5,250 nt of DNA from an uncultured Clostridia bacterium (GTDB taxonomy: Bacteria > Bacillota > Clostridia > TANB77 > CAG-508), in assembly GCA_934167225.1 (NCBI GenBank), contig CAKPLD010000070.1, positions 1 to 5,250 of the forward strand, read 5' to 3'. Both the position numbers and the translations under genes were made by a program. Position 1 is the stretch's first letter. Every line of letters starts with the position of its first letter. Of this stretch, positions 4,976-5,250 are shown piece by piece. The notes below the pieces were generated by a model. It did no database searches. It was not told where the DNA came from and saw only the letters and a list, made by a program, of their open reading frames with translations.

Positions 4976-5060
4976 AAAATAATTCAAAAGTAAAAACAGA
5001 AAAAATAAAGCCCGTAGTGGACTAAAATAAAATTATCTTGTAATGGACATTATGAAGATT
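4976..5060. other. Non-coding stretch with a small dyad and a near-direct repeat
   Basis: No coding frame is evident between the relic and the next terminator. GTAGTGGAC (5014-5022) and GTAATGGAC (5040-5048) are near-identical copies 26 bases apart. A nested dyad pairs ATCTT (5035-5039) with AAGAT (5055-5059) and TAATG (5041-5045) with CATTA (5048-5052). It may be mobile-element debris or part of a small transcript; I cannot assign it. Confidence 0.4.
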
Positions 5061-5090
5061 AAAAAATCGCTATTGTATGGCGATTTTTTT
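5061..5090 (+). terminator. Intrinsic terminator, usable in both directions
   Basis: AAAAAATCGC (5061-5070) pairs with GCGATTTTTT (5080-5089) across a 9-base loop, with a T tract through 5090. The A tract on the other side would also allow minus-strand termination. No obvious gene ends directly before it, so it may serve the decayed locus to its left. Confidence 0.85.
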
Positions 5091-5143
5091 GTGCAAAAAT
5101 ATAAAATATTTACTTTTATAATGTAGATTTTTACCTCAAAATA

Positions 5144-5152
5144 TGATATACT
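5144..5152 (+). promoter_or_regulatory. Extended -10 promoter for the gene starting at 5190
   Basis: TGA followed by TATACT (5147-5152) forms an extended -10. The -35 candidate TAGATT (5124-5129, 17-base spacer) is weak, which is tolerable with an extended -10. A perfect TATAAT at 5117-5122 lacks a matching -35. The start would fall near 5159. Confidence 0.55.
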
Positions 5153-5189
5153 TCTTAAACGAAAAGAGCAAAAAGAAAGGAAAATCAAA

Positions 5190-5250
5190 ATGAACACAAA
5201 CCAAGAAATAGAAAATCAAAAACAATATATGGAAAAAGTAAAAAATATAA
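5190..5250 (+). CDS. 5' end of a gene cut by the window edge, product uncertain
   Basis: Only the first 20 codons are visible: MNTNQEIENQKQYMEKVKNI, a charged, probably helical start. AAAGGA (5176-5181) lies 8 bases before the ATG, and an extended -10 promoter sits about 38 bases upstream, so the start is convincing. The 'E-I-x-x-Q-x-x-Y-x-E-K-V-K-x-I' pattern recalls the N-terminus of clostridial MiaB tRNA methylthiotransferases, but 20 residues are too few to decide. None of the diagnostic cysteines falls inside the window, so no symbol is given. Confidence 0.6.
   Translation, partial: MNTNQEIENQKQYMEKVKNI

Noticed and set aside
5011..5048. Terminal repeat of an insertion sequence
   Set aside because: The two near-identical nonamers are direct, not inverted, there is no transposase fragment, and no target-site duplication can be identified.

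Overview
The window is very AT-rich, with AGA/ATA/AAA-dominated codon use, ATG starts with AGGAGG-type ribosome sites and U-tailed hairpin terminators. With a spoVT-type sporulation regulator and PflX-type radical SAM protein, this points to an anaerobic, endospore-forming Clostridia-like Firmicute using the standard bacterial code. It reads as a chromosomal segment: conserved genes on the left, an accessory surface-protein locus on the right. I see no tRNA, rRNA, CRISPR array or intact transposon.

Layout. (1) 37-1790, plus strand: a compact cluster of rpoZ (RNA polymerase omega), a CMP-kinase-like P-loop protein whose Walker A lysine is replaced by glutamine, and a PflX-type radical SAM protein overlapping it by 16 bases. 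A terminator follows at 1812-1841. (2) 1867-2437: a stand-alone unit for a 136-residue Asn-rich protein of unknown function. Its sigma-A-like promoter is preceded by four 11-bp direct repeats in helical phase, an arrangement like OmpR/PhoB-family binding sites. (3) 2453-3130: spoVT behind a sequence that fits the sigma-G (forespore) promoter consensus, ending in a 15-bp-stem terminator shared with the convergent xre gene. (4) 3111-4856: a small XRE repressor-like gene on the minus strand, divergent from a 400-residue surface protein. That protein joins a type IV prepilin-like N-terminus to BspA/DUF285 leucine-rich-like repeats. The 200-bp gap between them holds a strong extended -10 promoter and a split palindrome over the xre promoter. 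(5) 4857-5189: decayed or non-coding DNA with a 38-codon relic of a larger protein's C-terminus, a small dyad and a terminator. (6) 5190-5250: the first 20 codons of a new gene with its own extended -10 promoter.

How the parts may work together. Omega and the nucleotide-kinase-like protein are probably co-transcribed housekeeping genes. SpoVT would act late in sporulation. The XRE protein is the natural candidate to control itself and perhaps the divergent surface protein. Terminators at 1812, 2413, 3075, 4792 and 5061 divide the window into independent units. The most noteworthy signals are the 11-bp phased repeats, the sigma-G-type promoter, the Walker A change, the prepilin-BspA fusion with its XRE neighbour, and the C-terminal relic behind it.
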